Positions 8,615 to 17,501 of a stretch of DNA of 59,164 nucleotides are shown piece by piece. The DNA is from an uncultured Lachnospiraceae bacterium (lineage in GTDB: Bacteria > Bacillota > Clostridia > Lachnospirales > Lachnospiraceae). The stretch spans positions 228-59,391 of the forward strand of contig CAJTSL010000022.1 of the NCBI GenBank assembly GCA_910578845.1, in the 5' to 3' direction. The translations under genes were made by a program, and so were the position numbers. How positions within the stretch are numbered: the first letter of the stretch is position 1; every line of letters starts with the position of its first letter. Under the pieces are notes generated by a model, which was not told the origin of the DNA, searched no databases, and saw only the letters and a list, made by a program, of their open reading frames with translations.

Positions 8615-9595
8615 CTATACATTATAAATATCACTCTTATAACAATCCATATGTCCTTTTATCCACTCAATCGTTTCTGCGATTCCCTGCGAGAACGTAT
8701 ATGCCGGCTGCCAGCCTGTCAGTCTCTTGATTTTCTCATGGGAGCCAAGCAACCTGTTCACTTCGCTCTTCTCCGGACGGAGCCGCTGCTCGTCGCAAAT
8801 AATCTTCGCTTTCGGGTTGATCTGCCCGATGATTTCATTCGCCAGTTCCCCTATGGAGATTTCCTGCTGTGTCGCAATATTAATTTCTTCTCCGATTGTC
8901 CGATCTGACTCCGCGATCGCAATAAACCCTGCTGCCGTATCTTTTACATAGTTAAAATCCCTTGTCGGCGTTAAGGAGCCGAGCCGGATTTCCTCTTTGC
9001 CCGACAATAGCTGCGTAATAATCGTAGGAATGACCGCTCTTGCAGACTGTCTTGGGCCGTACGTATTAAAAGGCCTGACAATCGAAACCGGCAGATCAAA
9101 GCTCCTATAGAAGCTTTCCGCCAGCCTGTCCGCTCCTATCTTCGTCGCTGAATACGGAGACTGTCCCTGGAACGGATGGTTCTCGTCAATCGGCACATAT
9201 TTCGCCGTGCCATAGACTTCTGACGTTGATGTGACCAAGACTTTCTCTGTCCCTAAATCCCTGGCCGCCTGTAGCACATTCAAAGTCCCTTTGATATTCG
9301 TATCTACATAGGAATCCGGCGAGTGATAGCTAAAAGGAATCGCAATCAGCGCTGCCAGGTGGAAGACAACGTCCACGCCTTTTAGCGCCTCACGCACGCC
9401 ATTCGGATCCCGTACGTCGCCGCAGAATACCTCTATCTGCTCTAATTTCTCCTTTGGCAGCGTATCCAGCCATCCCCATGTATTAAAAGAATTATACAAT
9501 GTAAAAGCTTTTACTTCATAGCCTTTTTCTAACAGACTTTCTGTCAGATGGCTTCCGATAAAGCCGTCTGCCCCTGTAACCAAAACCTTTTTCAC
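8615..9595 (-). CDS. legB: NAD-dependent nucleotide-sugar 4,6-dehydratase, LegB-like
   Basis: 326 residues, extended SDR family. GADGFIGSHL near the N-terminus binds NAD; TSTSEVYG and YSATK (Tyr near residue 146) give the Ser/Thr-Tyr-Lys active site; RPFNTYGPRQSARAVIP and the TRDFNYVKD segment are typical of 4,6-dehydratases of the LegB type. LegB converts a GDP- or UDP-GlcNAc-type substrate to the 4-keto-6-deoxy sugar, the first committed step to legionaminic acid. GTG start overlapping the neuC stop by four bases (GTGA), so coupled. Next to NeuC and NeuB, but the LegC aminotransferase that normally follows is absent. Could instead feed a different 6-deoxy-4-keto sugar. Confidence 0.75.
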   Translation of the reverse strand: MKKVLVTGADGFIGSHLTESLLEKGYEVKAFTLYNSFNTWGWLDTLPKEKLEQIEVFCGDVRDPNGVREALKGVDVVFHLAALIAIPFSYHSPDSYVDTNIKGTLNVLQAARDLGTEKVLVTSTSEVYGTAKYVPIDENHPFQGQSPYSATKIGADRLAESFYRSFDLPVSIVRPFNTYGPRQSARAVIPTIITQLLSGKEEIRLGSLTPTRDFNYVKDTAAGFIAIAESDRTIGEEINIATQQEISIGELANEIIGQINPKAKIICDEQRLRPEKSEVNRLLGSHEKIKRLTGWQPAYTFSQGIAETIEWIKGHMDCYKSDIYNV

Positions 9596-10761
9596 GTTCT
9601 AAACTCCTTATCATAAAACTCTTTCTTTAAATCAATGCCTTTATCCAGGCTTTGACGAATCGTCTCCACGATTCTATCCGACGTGCGCACGCCTTCGTAA
9701 GGATTTTCCGCCTTAGCCGCTATTTTCTGAAACTCTGGTGACAGCGCCCTAGCCAACGCAGCTTCTATTTCCCGGGCGCCGTTCCCACAGCTTAGAACCG
9801 ATTCCGCACAAATCCTGCCCTTCTGTCTATCGCCGATATTCACCGTCGGGAGCCCGAAAGAAGGCGCCTCTATGATACCGCTGGAAGAATTGCCCACGAC
9901 TGCGCAGCAAAACTGCAATGCGCTCAAATATTTTAACTGCCCAAGCGAGGTATATGCCCTGCATCTGTCTTCATTTTCTTTCACGAAATCATCTATCATA
10001 GCGTTGATGACCCTGCCATCCGTATCGGAGTTCGCCTTTGTAAAGATGACAGAAAGCTCCTTGTGCCTGTCTATAACGTCTAATAAATTCCTGAACTGTC
10101 CTTCCGAAGTCATCTTCTCCAACGTAACAGGATGATAAGTGACCATAATGGCAGCATCGGTAAACCGAAAATCAATTGCTTTCTCTAATGCCTCTTTCGA
10201 TAGCAATTGTACTGTTCTGGCATTTTCAATTCCCAACGCACCGACATGAAAGACAGTCTGTGGGGGTTCACCTAACTGAATGACCCGCTGTCTGTACCTT
10301 TCTGTCGCCGTAAAATGCAAGTGGCTCATCTTCGTTATCGAATGCCGGATCGATTCATCAATCGCGCCGCCTGTCAGTTCCCCTCCATGGATATGCGCGA
10401 TTGGTATCCTTGCGACCATGGCAGCCGATGCCGCCATGAACATCTCATACCGATCCCCCAGAATAACAACGATATCCGGTCGATGTGCCTCGAAATAATC
10501 CGCGAACCCAAGCAAAGCCACGCCCATGGACTTCGTGACGCCGACGGTCGTATCCGACGAAAGAAGCATTTCCACCTTCGCCGTAATGGGATAGCCATCC
10601 TCTTCAATTTCCCGGTATGTCAAGCCAAACTCCGTTGATAAATGCATGCCTGTCACAACAAGCTGCAATTCCATTTCATCCGACCGATGCACTTTATCCA
10701 TCACTGGTTTAAGCAAACCATATTCCGCCCGTGTCCCTGTTACAATACATACTTTTTTCAT
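9592..10761 (-). CDS. neuC: Hydrolysing NDP-GlcNAc-type 2-epimerase, NeuC/LegG
   Basis: 389 residues from the ATG at 10761 (MKKVCIVTGTRAEYGLLKPV). That start overlaps the NeuB stop as ATGA; the longer frame to 10824 runs into neuB. GTRAEYGLL, HIHGGELTGGAIDESIRHS and NSSSGIIEAPSFGLPTVN are hallmarks of the hydrolysing epimerases, which release the nucleotide and give free ManNAc (NeuC) or its 2,4-diacetamido-6-deoxy analogue (LegG). The adjacent legB favours the LegG role, but sequence alone cannot separate the two. Its product is the substrate of the NeuB-type synthase encoded immediately upstream. Confidence 0.85.
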   Translation of the reverse strand: MKKVCIVTGTRAEYGLLKPVMDKVHRSDEMELQLVVTGMHLSTEFGLTYREIEEDGYPITAKVEMLLSSDTTVGVTKSMGVALLGFADYFEAHRPDIVVILGDRYEMFMAASAAMVARIPIAHIHGGELTGGAIDESIRHSITKMSHLHFTATERYRQRVIQLGEPPQTVFHVGALGIENARTVQLLSKEALEKAIDFRFTDAAIMVTYHPVTLEKMTSEGQFRNLLDVIDRHKELSVIFTKANSDTDGRVINAMIDDFVKENEDRCRAYTSLGQLKYLSALQFCCAVVGNSSSGIIEAPSFGLPTVNIGDRQKGRICAESVLSCGNGAREIEAALARALSPEFQKIAAKAENPYEGVRTSDRIVETIRQSLDKGIDLKKEFYDKEFRT

Positions 10762-11756
10762 ATCTCTATCAACTCGTCTGTTTGAAAGTCTCTTTTGGCC
10801 TTCTTGCCAATGATCGCGTTCCAATTCATCGGGGAGATCCCGGTTCCCGGTCTTTTCGTCGCCAGATTGTCTTCCGTGAACACTTCTCCCCTTGCTATAT
10901 CATGCTTTGCCACAATGCTTTTCCTTGCAACGGCAATATTCTTTTGCTCCGACTGCGAAGGTTCTTTCCTTCCATCGCCCAGTGCCATCTCGATATTCCT
11001 GATCGCACTGACCATTTCCCGTAATTCGCCCGGCTCCAGGCTCGCCTTATGATCCGGCCCTTCCATTGTCTTGTCCAATGTAAAATGTTTCTCTATCACT
11101 GTCGCGCCCAATGCCGCAGCGGCAACCGGCACTACAATCCCTTCCGTATGATCCGAATATCCTACGCTTACTCCAAGCTCATCCTTTAACGTCAGCATCG
11201 CTTTTAAATTAACATCCGCATATGGCGTCGGATATTCTGTATTGCAATGTAATACGGTAATCTCCCGGGTCCCGTTCTCCCGCAGGACGACAAGCGCTGC
11301 CTTTACTTCATCCAGCGTGCTCATTCCAGTAGACAGGATCACGCTCCTCTCTGTTTTACCTACCTCGCGAAGCAGCGGGTAATTGGTAATCTCACCGGAA
11401 GGGACTTTCACGATAGGCATCCCACATCCTACCAAATAATGTAAGCTATCCATATCAAACGGCGTAGAAAGGAACATAATCTCTTTCTCTCTACAGTACG
11501 ACATCAATTGTTCATGCATGTCTGACGTTAATTCCAGCTTCTTTAACATCGCAAGCTGAGACTCTTCCCTATCCGTCGTCTCCATCTGATATGCCGCTTT
11601 TCCGGCGTCTTTACAGACAAGGTTTTCCGCTTTAAACGTCTGGAACTTAACTGCGTCCGCTCCTGCCTTAACCGCTGCATCAATTAACCGCATGGCAGTC
11701 TCGAGACTGCCATTATGATTCACGCCGGCTTCCGCAATGATAAATATTTTCTTCAT
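10758..11756 (-). CDS. neuB: N-acylneuraminate/legionaminate synthase, NeuB family
   Basis: 332 residues. IIAEAGVNHNGSLETAMRLI at the N-terminus, KFQTFKAENL, STPFD, KVPSGEITNYPLL, CNTEYPTP and GYSDHTEG are the conserved NeuB TIM-barrel motifs. The C-terminal antifreeze-like SAF domain (about 275-332) contains RPGTGISP. The enzyme condenses phosphoenolpyruvate with a six-carbon acylamino sugar to give a nine-carbon 2-keto-3-deoxy acid. ATGA overlaps on both sides tie it tightly to the NeuD-like gene and neuC. With LegB present, legionaminic acid or a relative is more likely than plain sialic acid, but the product cannot be fixed from sequence. Confidence 0.92.
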   Translation of the reverse strand: MKKIFIIAEAGVNHNGSLETAMRLIDAAVKAGADAVKFQTFKAENLVCKDAGKAAYQMETTDREESQLAMLKKLELTSDMHEQLMSYCREKEIMFLSTPFDMDSLHYLVGCGMPIVKVPSGEITNYPLLREVGKTERSVILSTGMSTLDEVKAALVVLRENGTREITVLHCNTEYPTPYADVNLKAMLTLKDELGVSVGYSDHTEGIVVPVAAAALGATVIEKHFTLDKTMEGPDHKASLEPGELREMVSAIRNIEMALGDGRKEPSQSEQKNIAVARKSIVAKHDIARGEVFTEDNLATKRPGTGISPMNWNAIIGKKAKRDFQTDELIEI

Positions 11757-12412
11757 AGTTTCCTTAACCTATCTCTCGCTATTACGTCACTCCGGCTCCA
11801 TGCCATATAGCCGTCCTTTATATTCTTCCTGATTACCGTGCCTGCGCCTACAACGCAATCGCTCCCAATTGTCTTTCCTTGGATCACTGTTGCATTTGCG
11901 CCAATAAAAGAAGATCGTCCCACACTAACATCCCCGCACAAGACGCTGCCTACCGATACATGAGAGAAATCTCCTACCTGACAGCCGTGTTCGATAATCG
12001 CTCCTGTATTGAGAATACACATCCTGCCTATGGAAGCATTGGTATTGACGATTGCTCCCTTGCCAATAAAGGTTCCCTCACCTATACATGCATCATGTGA
12101 TACAACTGCCGAAGGATCACAAATAACAGGGAAAGAAAAACCGATTTGTTTTAAATCCATCCACAGCTTCTCTCTGATGGCAGATTTGTTGGGCTCTCCC
12201 AAATATCCGATCCCTAATGCCACATGCCTTATCCCGCTTTGGAAGATCCGTTCCAGGTCATTATCATTTCCGATGACAGGATATTTCCCATCCGCTGTCC
12301 CCAGCGTCTCATTGACAATATATCCCGCGATTTCATATTTCTTTTCTCTTTCCAATAGATCTACAAGGCTGCATGCATGCCCGCCTTTGCCTATGATAAT
12401 GATTCTTTCCAT
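11753..12412 (-). CDS. neuD: NeuD/PglD-type sugar N- or O-acetyltransferase
   Basis: 219 residues with a PglD_N Rossmann-like domain (IIIGKGGHACSLVDLLERE), then left-handed beta-helix hexapeptide repeats (GEGTFIGKGAIVNTNASIGR...) and a C-terminal GAGTVIRKNIKDG. This two-domain form is the NeuD/PglD/LegH acetyltransferase family, which acetylates a 4-amino-sugar nucleotide or a sialic acid hydroxyl with acetyl-CoA; the His in the repeats (EHGCQVGDF) is in the right place to be the base. It ends in an ATGA overlap with neuB. If LegC is truly missing, the usual 4-amino substrate would not be made here, so O-acetylation or another amine becomes possible. Confidence 0.82.
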   Translation of the reverse strand: MERIIIIGKGGHACSLVDLLEREKKYEIAGYIVNETLGTADGKYPVIGNDNDLERIFQSGIRHVALGIGYLGEPNKSAIREKLWMDLKQIGFSFPVICDPSAVVSHDACIGEGTFIGKGAIVNTNASIGRMCILNTGAIIEHGCQVGDFSHVSVGSVLCGDVSVGRSSFIGANATVIQGKTIGSDCVVGAGTVIRKNIKDGYMAWSRSDVIARDRLRKL

Positions 12413-12432
12413 TTACATTTCCTTATATCGCT

Positions 12433-14220
12433 TTATTTTTCCCTGATCATCAGCTCTTTAAACTCATCCTCGGATAAGAACGGATACATATCCTGGAGCG
12501 CGGGTGTCAACATTTTACCGTCTTTATCCAGACGGGACATTACTTTCGGCGTTATCGGATCGTCAAATTTCTGCTCAATATCAAGCAGAACCCTTTCCTT
12601 ACTGGAAACAAGCCATTTAACTGACTCCTCAACCTGCTTATTAGAACTACATTTCCCATATACGAAACCAAATGTTTCTGCTACTTTACGAAAATCAGGG
12701 AAGCTTACCCCCGTATCAGGTGTACACCCTATATATGTCCCGTTGAAGAAATTCTTGCTGGTCTGCCTGATTGCAGCATATCCGTCATTGGAAAATATGA
12801 CAATATGGATGGGTAAATCGTATTGGACAATGGTCTGCAATTCCTGCAAATTCATCATAAAGCTTCCGTCGCCTGTAATACAGTACACCTTTTTCCCCGA
12901 TGCGATTGCCCCGCCAATGGCTGCGGGCACATCGTATCCCATAGAGCCGCATGTATAATTTGTCAAAACCCTTTGCTCCGGATACCGGACACCAGTTTGT
13001 AATTTAGCCGAACTGGCAGTATTATTGCCCAATGCCAGGACACTGTCTTTCTCCTCATACTTACGGAAGGTCTCCCAGAAGTAATACGAACATACTCTGT
13101 CATCCTGATCAATGCCCTGTGTCGCTTCGAATGGGGAGAAACGGTTCCTTAGCATATCACAATAAGAAAGCCATTCTTGCGGTGCATGTATCTCGCAGTC
13201 CGCATGTAACATCTTTGTCATGGCGTCCCGTAAGTCCGCATGGATAAATTGTGCAATATGCAATCCCGGCTTTTTGCCCTCTTCAGCGTCCGCATCGATC
13301 ATTATGATTTTCGCCGAAGGCGCAAACCCTTCCAGATTGAATCCCGTCTGGCGGAATCCCAGACTATTGCCCAATGTTACGATCACGTCTGCATTCTGTA
13401 AAATAAAGTTGCCTACCCTGGGTCCTATATTTCCCGAATTCCCATAGAAAAGAGGGTGTTCTGTATAAAAATTATCCGCTACCCAAGATCCTCCGATGGC
13501 GGGTATCCCCATTTTATGAATCAGCTCTTCGAACAATTCCCGTGTGTGGCTGCTGATAATACCGGAACCGATTAAGATACACGGTCGCATAGCTCCACGT
13601 AAGGTGGCAAGCATCTTCTCTATCTCTTCCTGCCTTGCTACAGGCGTTGCCGGCAAGATCTCTTCCTCACCGTATAATTCGCTTTCTTCTACCCTGGCAT
13701 TCTGGATATCCTGCGGTACATCTATCCAGACCGGTCCCCTTCTTCCTTCCATAGCGATATGGATCGCCTTGATCAATTCTCTTCTTACTGCTAAAGGGTC
13801 GGTAAGCATAACCGCATATTTGGTCATATTTTTCACGGTAGGAAGGATCTCAAATTCCTGGATGCCCCGGTACCGGAGCTTTAACCCAGACTTTGGGACG
13901 GATATTTCATACCGAACCTGCCCGGATAGCACGATCATGGGCAAGCTGTCCTGCCATGCGCCCATCACGCCAGTCAGCGTATTCGTAGCGCCCGGCCCTG
14001 ATGTTACACAGACCGCCGCCATCTTCCCGCTATATCTCGCATAAGCCTCCGCAGCCATAGCGGAAGCCTGTTCATGATGGTTAAAATACTTATGCATCTT
14101 CTCACAGACCAAAAGCGCATTGTCTAAATGCATCGCGCCACCGCCTACCACAGCAAAGCAATTATCAATCCCATATTCCACTAAGGTATCCATTATAATG
14201 TCTGCTACTCTTCTAATCAT
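12433..14220 (-). CDS. Thiamine-diphosphate enzyme, acetolactate-synthase-like
   Basis: 595 residues, full length for the family. The N-terminal PYR domain has the catalytic Glu in FNHHEQASAMAAEAYARYSG (near residue 50) and TSGPGATNTLTGV; a central domain follows; the C-terminal PP domain has GDGSFMMNLQELQT and, after the usual spacing, SNDGY (Asn of the GDG...N Mg-ThDP motif). Such enzymes decarboxylate 2-keto acids and can transfer the acyl unit to a ketone or aldehyde; YerE-type members add a two-carbon branch to keto-sugars. Placed between a PtmE-like nucleotidyltransferase and neuD it probably has a sugar role, since no ilvN or other branched-chain genes are nearby. The ATG has GGAG about ten bases upstream. 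The function in this pathway is inference. Confidence 0.85.
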   Translation of the reverse strand: MIRRVADIIMDTLVEYGIDNCFAVVGGGAMHLDNALLVCEKMHKYFNHHEQASAMAAEAYARYSGKMAAVCVTSGPGATNTLTGVMGAWQDSLPMIVLSGQVRYEISVPKSGLKLRYRGIQEFEILPTVKNMTKYAVMLTDPLAVRRELIKAIHIAMEGRRGPVWIDVPQDIQNARVEESELYGEEEILPATPVARQEEIEKMLATLRGAMRPCILIGSGIISSHTRELFEELIHKMGIPAIGGSWVADNFYTEHPLFYGNSGNIGPRVGNFILQNADVIVTLGNSLGFRQTGFNLEGFAPSAKIIMIDADAEEGKKPGLHIAQFIHADLRDAMTKMLHADCEIHAPQEWLSYCDMLRNRFSPFEATQGIDQDDRVCSYYFWETFRKYEEKDSVLALGNNTASSAKLQTGVRYPEQRVLTNYTCGSMGYDVPAAIGGAIASGKKVYCITGDGSFMMNLQELQTIVQYDLPIHIVIFSNDGYAAIRQTSKNFFNGTYIGCTPDTGVSFPDFRKVAETFGFVYGKCSSNKQVEESVKWLVSSKERVLLDIEQKFDDPITPKVMSRLDKDGKMLTPALQDMYPFLSEDEFKELMIREK

Positions 14221-14318
14221 CGTTACCGCTCCATATCCCGTCTATCAATGCCGGCATTCTTCTTATGCTAACCTTTACAATTCCGTTTATGCAAAATCTT
14301 AAACTTTCCCACTCTATA

Positions 14319-15359
14319 TCAAACATTAAGGCTCTTCTTCATCTTCTCTAATTCTTCTAATTGGCCCATATCCATATACGCGGATTCTTCCACAATATAT
14401 ACGCCAATCTTCTTCCCGTTCTCCTTAGCCAAATCAATCAACGCCGGAAAAGCGATCTCTTCATTATGTGGCATCAGCTTTATCAGCTCTTCATTCACCA
14501 CATACATTCCTGTATTAATCAGATAATTCAGTTCCGGTTTCTCATGGCTTCCCAGATATTCCTGCTTCTCGTCACATGAGACTACGCCATATGGCACTAT
14601 ATGGTGATATTTCGCCGCAACTATGGTAATAAAATTATTTTCTTTCTGATGGTAACTGTATATTTCACTATAGTCGGCATCCACAATAATATCGCAGTTT
14701 ACCAGGAAAAAATCCTGATCAATCTGTCCATCGAGCAAATACAGGCCGCCGCCCGTCCCTAAAGGCTTGTCCTCTTCAATATAGATCAGATTACACCCCT
14801 TTTGTGCGTTATCGAAGTATGCCCGTATCATATTCTTTTTATGATTGATAATCAGATAGAAGTTTTCACATCCAAAATCCATGAAGCTGTTGATAATACG
14901 CTCTGAAATCGGGATCTCGCCAATTGGGATCAAAGCTTTTGGCAAAATCTGGGTATAGGGATATAACCTTGTCCCTTTCCCGCCAGCCATCATGACGACT
15001 GGACAGCTTAAGCTTTGCTTCCGTCTAATCCGCCTGCCATTTCGAAAAATAATTTCCACTACTTCATGATTATAATTGACAATCGGAATAGAATAGACCT
15101 CTTTTGCTCCAAAAATGTCCTCTATCTTTTCCTTTTCATAACGGATCAAAAATGTAGGATTATAATTTGCAATGTGTTTCACAGGTAAATTGACATTGCC
15201 TTCATGTAGCGCATAACGCCTCACATCGCCATCCGATATAGATGCCGCCAGTTTTCCTTTACTAATGACATAAATGACTTTACAACGGACTTTTTCCAGC
15301 CGCTCAACTGCATCCCTGATGCTAGAGCCTTCCTCAATTAAGATATCTTCTAACTGCAT
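14319..15359 (-). CDS. CBS-domain sugar-1-phosphate nucleotidyltransferase, PtmE-like
   Basis: 346 residues. Residues 1-115 are a pair of CBS motifs (ISKGKLAASISDGDVRRYAL). From about 120, PVVMMAGGKGTRLYPYTQIL with LPKALIPIGE is the NTP-transferase signature. Campylobacter PtmE, a glucosamine-1-phosphate guanylyltransferase of the legionaminic pathway, has this layout, so GDP-sugar activation at the head of the pathway is likely. The ATG at 15359 has GGGTGAG just upstream and sits four bases after the SDR stop; the ATG at 15371 lies inside the SDR gene with no ribosome site. The nucleotide could also be UDP, CDP or dTDP. The CBS pair suggests control by adenosyl ligands. Confidence 0.8.
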   Translation of the reverse strand: MQLEDILIEEGSSIRDAVERLEKVRCKVIYVISKGKLAASISDGDVRRYALHEGNVNLPVKHIANYNPTFLIRYEKEKIEDIFGAKEVYSIPIVNYNHEVVEIIFRNGRRIRRKQSLSCPVVMMAGGKGTRLYPYTQILPKALIPIGEIPISERIINSFMDFGCENFYLIINHKKNMIRAYFDNAQKGCNLIYIEEDKPLGTGGGLYLLDGQIDQDFFLVNCDIIVDADYSEIYSYHQKENNFITIVAAKYHHIVPYGVVSCDEKQEYLGSHEKPELNYLINTGMYVVNEELIKLMPHNEEIAFPALIDLAKENGKKIGVYIVEESAYMDMGQLEELEKMKKSLNV

Positions 15360-15363
15360 ATTC

Positions 15364-16251
15364 TCACCCATAGATCAAAGAATAAGTATCAATATCGCTT
15401 TGATGCTCCTTATACCATACATATAATTTCCCAACCGCCGTCTTCATATCCGTATATTCCAAATCCGGTATCTCCCGCATAATCCGTTCATTGCATGCGG
15501 TATATTCATTGGCGAATCCTTCCTGGCAAACAATGATCTCTTGTTTCTCTTCCGCTGCCTCATTGACAAGATGTGCCAAGCTAAGCAAGTCAATCTTTTC
15601 TCCGCGAACGGCATTATAGACATGATAGTGGGGATTTTCCAGTTTCATAAAGCGTTCTAACATCTGGCAGAAATCATCTATCCATAAATAATCAAAGTAA
15701 CAGTTCTTTCTCATGGACAAGGGCAATCCCTTTATAGATTTGCAACATAAATTAGAAATGTATTTTGTCTTCCAATATTCATATTTGCCGAAAATCCCAA
15801 ATAGGCGCAGATTATAAATATTCTCACTTGCTTCTATCATCCGGTTCACGGTATATTTCATGAGTCCGTACTGGTCAATCGGTGTTGTCCGTGTCTTCAG
15901 TTCCTCTTCTGTCACCATTTGGATCGGGTACCTTTTGTCATATTCAGCCCCAGAACCGGTATAAATCATCTTCCCATATAAGGCCGAATATTTATAGAAG
16001 TTCGTAAAAATCCGTAGATTATATTCTAATATTTTAGTCCCGTCTTTGCTCTTATCCGCTCCATCTCCATAAACCGCAAAATGAAGGATGACATCATAGT
16101 GGTTTTGCTCTAGATGGGCTCTCACTTTATCTTCGTCTATACAATTAAGCTCCGTACTGGTAGGCGCATAAACGTCGTAGCCTTTGTGGCCTAAATATTC
16201 TTTTACGTTCCTGCCTACAAAACCGGAACCGCCTGTTAATAAGATTTTCAT
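15364..16251 (-). CDS. NAD(P)-dependent epimerase/dehydratase (SDR)
   Basis: 295 residues, short for extended SDRs. GGSGFVGRNVKEYLG binds the dinucleotide; HFAVYGDGAD, YTGSGAEYD and YGLMKYTVNRM supply the Ser-Tyr-Lys active site. It resembles RmlD/WcaG-type sugar reductases and epimerases. It is the first gene of the nonulosonate operon, with its own candidate promoter upstream, and runs straight into the PtmE-like gene. It may reduce or epimerise a nucleotide sugar, perhaps the product of the ThDP enzyme (YerF-like role); that pairing is inference from position. Confidence 0.75.
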   Translation of the reverse strand: MKILLTGGSGFVGRNVKEYLGHKGYDVYAPTSTELNCIDEDKVRAHLEQNHYDVILHFAVYGDGADKSKDGTKILEYNLRIFTNFYKYSALYGKMIYTGSGAEYDKRYPIQMVTEEELKTRTTPIDQYGLMKYTVNRMIEASENIYNLRLFGIFGKYEYWKTKYISNLCCKSIKGLPLSMRKNCYFDYLWIDDFCQMLERFMKLENPHYHVYNAVRGEKIDLLSLAHLVNEAAEEKQEIIVCQEGFANEYTACNERIMREIPDLEYTDMKTAVGKLYVWYKEHQSDIDTYSLIYG

Positions 16252-16298
16252 ATGCTATTTAGTCCTTCCGCCTTTCGGATTCTCGTATTATTTATCAA

Positions 16299-16327
16299 AG
16301 TATATATTCTATTTAAGTATATTACAA
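16299..16327 (-). promoter_or_regulatory. Candidate sigma-A promoter for the nonulosonate operon
   Basis: Minus strand: -35 TTGTAA (16322-16327), 17-base spacer, -10 TATACT (16299-16304), in the 135-base gap before the SDR gene. The start would fall near 16292, giving a leader of about 40 bases. Nothing else stands out in the gap. Confidence 0.5.
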
Positions 16328-16386
16328 TCATATAGGGATTGCAATCTGGATTGGCTCCAATAACTATGAAAACCAGCATATGCCTT

Positions 16387-17457
16387 TTACCCAAGTCCTC
16401 CATATAATCCATGGTTATATACTTCTACATGCTCGTACTTTCCCCCATTAAGCAAATATGCAAACTGAGCACCGCCTCCAATGCAACTATAAAGGCAATC
16501 GCACTGTGACAGAATATATACTTCTGAAAGATATTCTTCTGATCTTTCTCTTACAGTGCTTCCTGCAAATTCTATTTTACGCTGATCTGCTTCATATACG
16601 GGATTATCATTTTCAAAGAAATGAAGCAATCTTCTCTCCATATAATAACAACGCTGTCCAAAATGAGCAATGAATTTATTAAGGTATTCCCTATCGTCAC
16701 TAGAAACAAATATCCGCTCGCATCCCCATTTCTTCATTTTCATATTTACAATATCAATCAGTTCCTCGCATGTAGGTTGTTCTGGATGATTATTATAAAG
16801 AGCCTCATTTCTCATCATTCCCGCCCGCAATCCTGCTCTTATGCCAATGCCCAAAACTTTCTGACTACCTTCAAACAATTTTTTTATTTCTGCTTCAATT
16901 CTGTTTGTTAGTTCCTTATTAAGCCGGATATATGATGTAATGACTTTATTCCAACGCAATAATTCCTTTCTATCATCTATTGGAAACATATGATTCCAAT
17001 CTGGCCTTTTAACCTTAAATACACCATCTACCAGCACAATGACATGTTTGCTTTGATATACTTCTTCCAATGTATATTGGTTAACCGGCTGCTCATAATA
17101 ATACTCCCAAGGATTCTCTGATCCTTTCTTGTCTTCATTTTGCCATAAGGGCATATAATTTTTTTGCAAATCAATAACGGGAATATAATTCCTTTTTATC
17201 GCATACTCTAGAAAAGGTAGTATATATAAAATTACGCTATATATCCCCATCTCCTTCGTACTACATGTAATCACAAAAAAAGTCTTATCTTTATTCTTTT
17301 CACCATAACAGAAATGTGTTTTGTTCGTCAGATATTTCTTGATTCTTCTGCATTCTACAGAAACCGCTATGGACGCCCTATGCAATCTACCAAAAATGAA
17401 TTCATAAAGCGTTACAATAACCTGATTTTTCTTTAAAAAATTTTTTATCTGATTCAT
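16387..17457 (-). CDS. Probable glycosyltransferase, fucosyltransferase-like (GT23/O-FucT superfamily)
   Basis: 356 residues, soluble with a basic N-terminus. VLGIGIRAGLRAGMM (about 200-214), then NNHPEQPTCEELID and FVSSDDREYLNKF resemble the GDP-fucose-binding region of NodZ/FUT8-like enzymes (HxRR-type loop, HP-QP, SSDD). The C-terminus has SCIGGGAQFAYLLNGG. The lack of an exact HxRR motif (here GIRAG) leaves the donor uncertain. The gene ends next to the nonulosonate promoter and follows the GNAT-like gene by 44 bases. Glycosyltransferase is likely; fucose specificity is a guess. Confidence 0.5.
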   Translation of the reverse strand: MNQIKNFLKKNQVIVTLYEFIFGRLHRASIAVSVECRRIKKYLTNKTHFCYGEKNKDKTFFVITCSTKEMGIYSVILYILPFLEYAIKRNYIPVIDLQKNYMPLWQNEDKKGSENPWEYYYEQPVNQYTLEEVYQSKHVIVLVDGVFKVKRPDWNHMFPIDDRKELLRWNKVITSYIRLNKELTNRIEAEIKKLFEGSQKVLGIGIRAGLRAGMMRNEALYNNHPEQPTCEELIDIVNMKMKKWGCERIFVSSDDREYLNKFIAHFGQRCYYMERRLLHFFENDNPVYEADQRKIEFAGSTVRERSEEYLSEVYILSQCDCLYSCIGGGAQFAYLLNGGKYEHVEVYNHGLYGGLG

Positions 17458-17501
17458 ATAGGTTCCTTATTTTTCATGAAAAAACATAATAAAGTTTCTA
17501 T

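Noticed and set aside
10762..10824. Longer N-terminus for the neuC gene (to 10824)
   Set aside because: It runs inside neuB; the ATG at 10761 matches the family start and makes an ATGA overlap with the neuB stop.
12433..14220. Housekeeping acetolactate synthase IlvB
   Set aside because: No ilvN/ilvC nearby; embedded in a nonulosonate operon.
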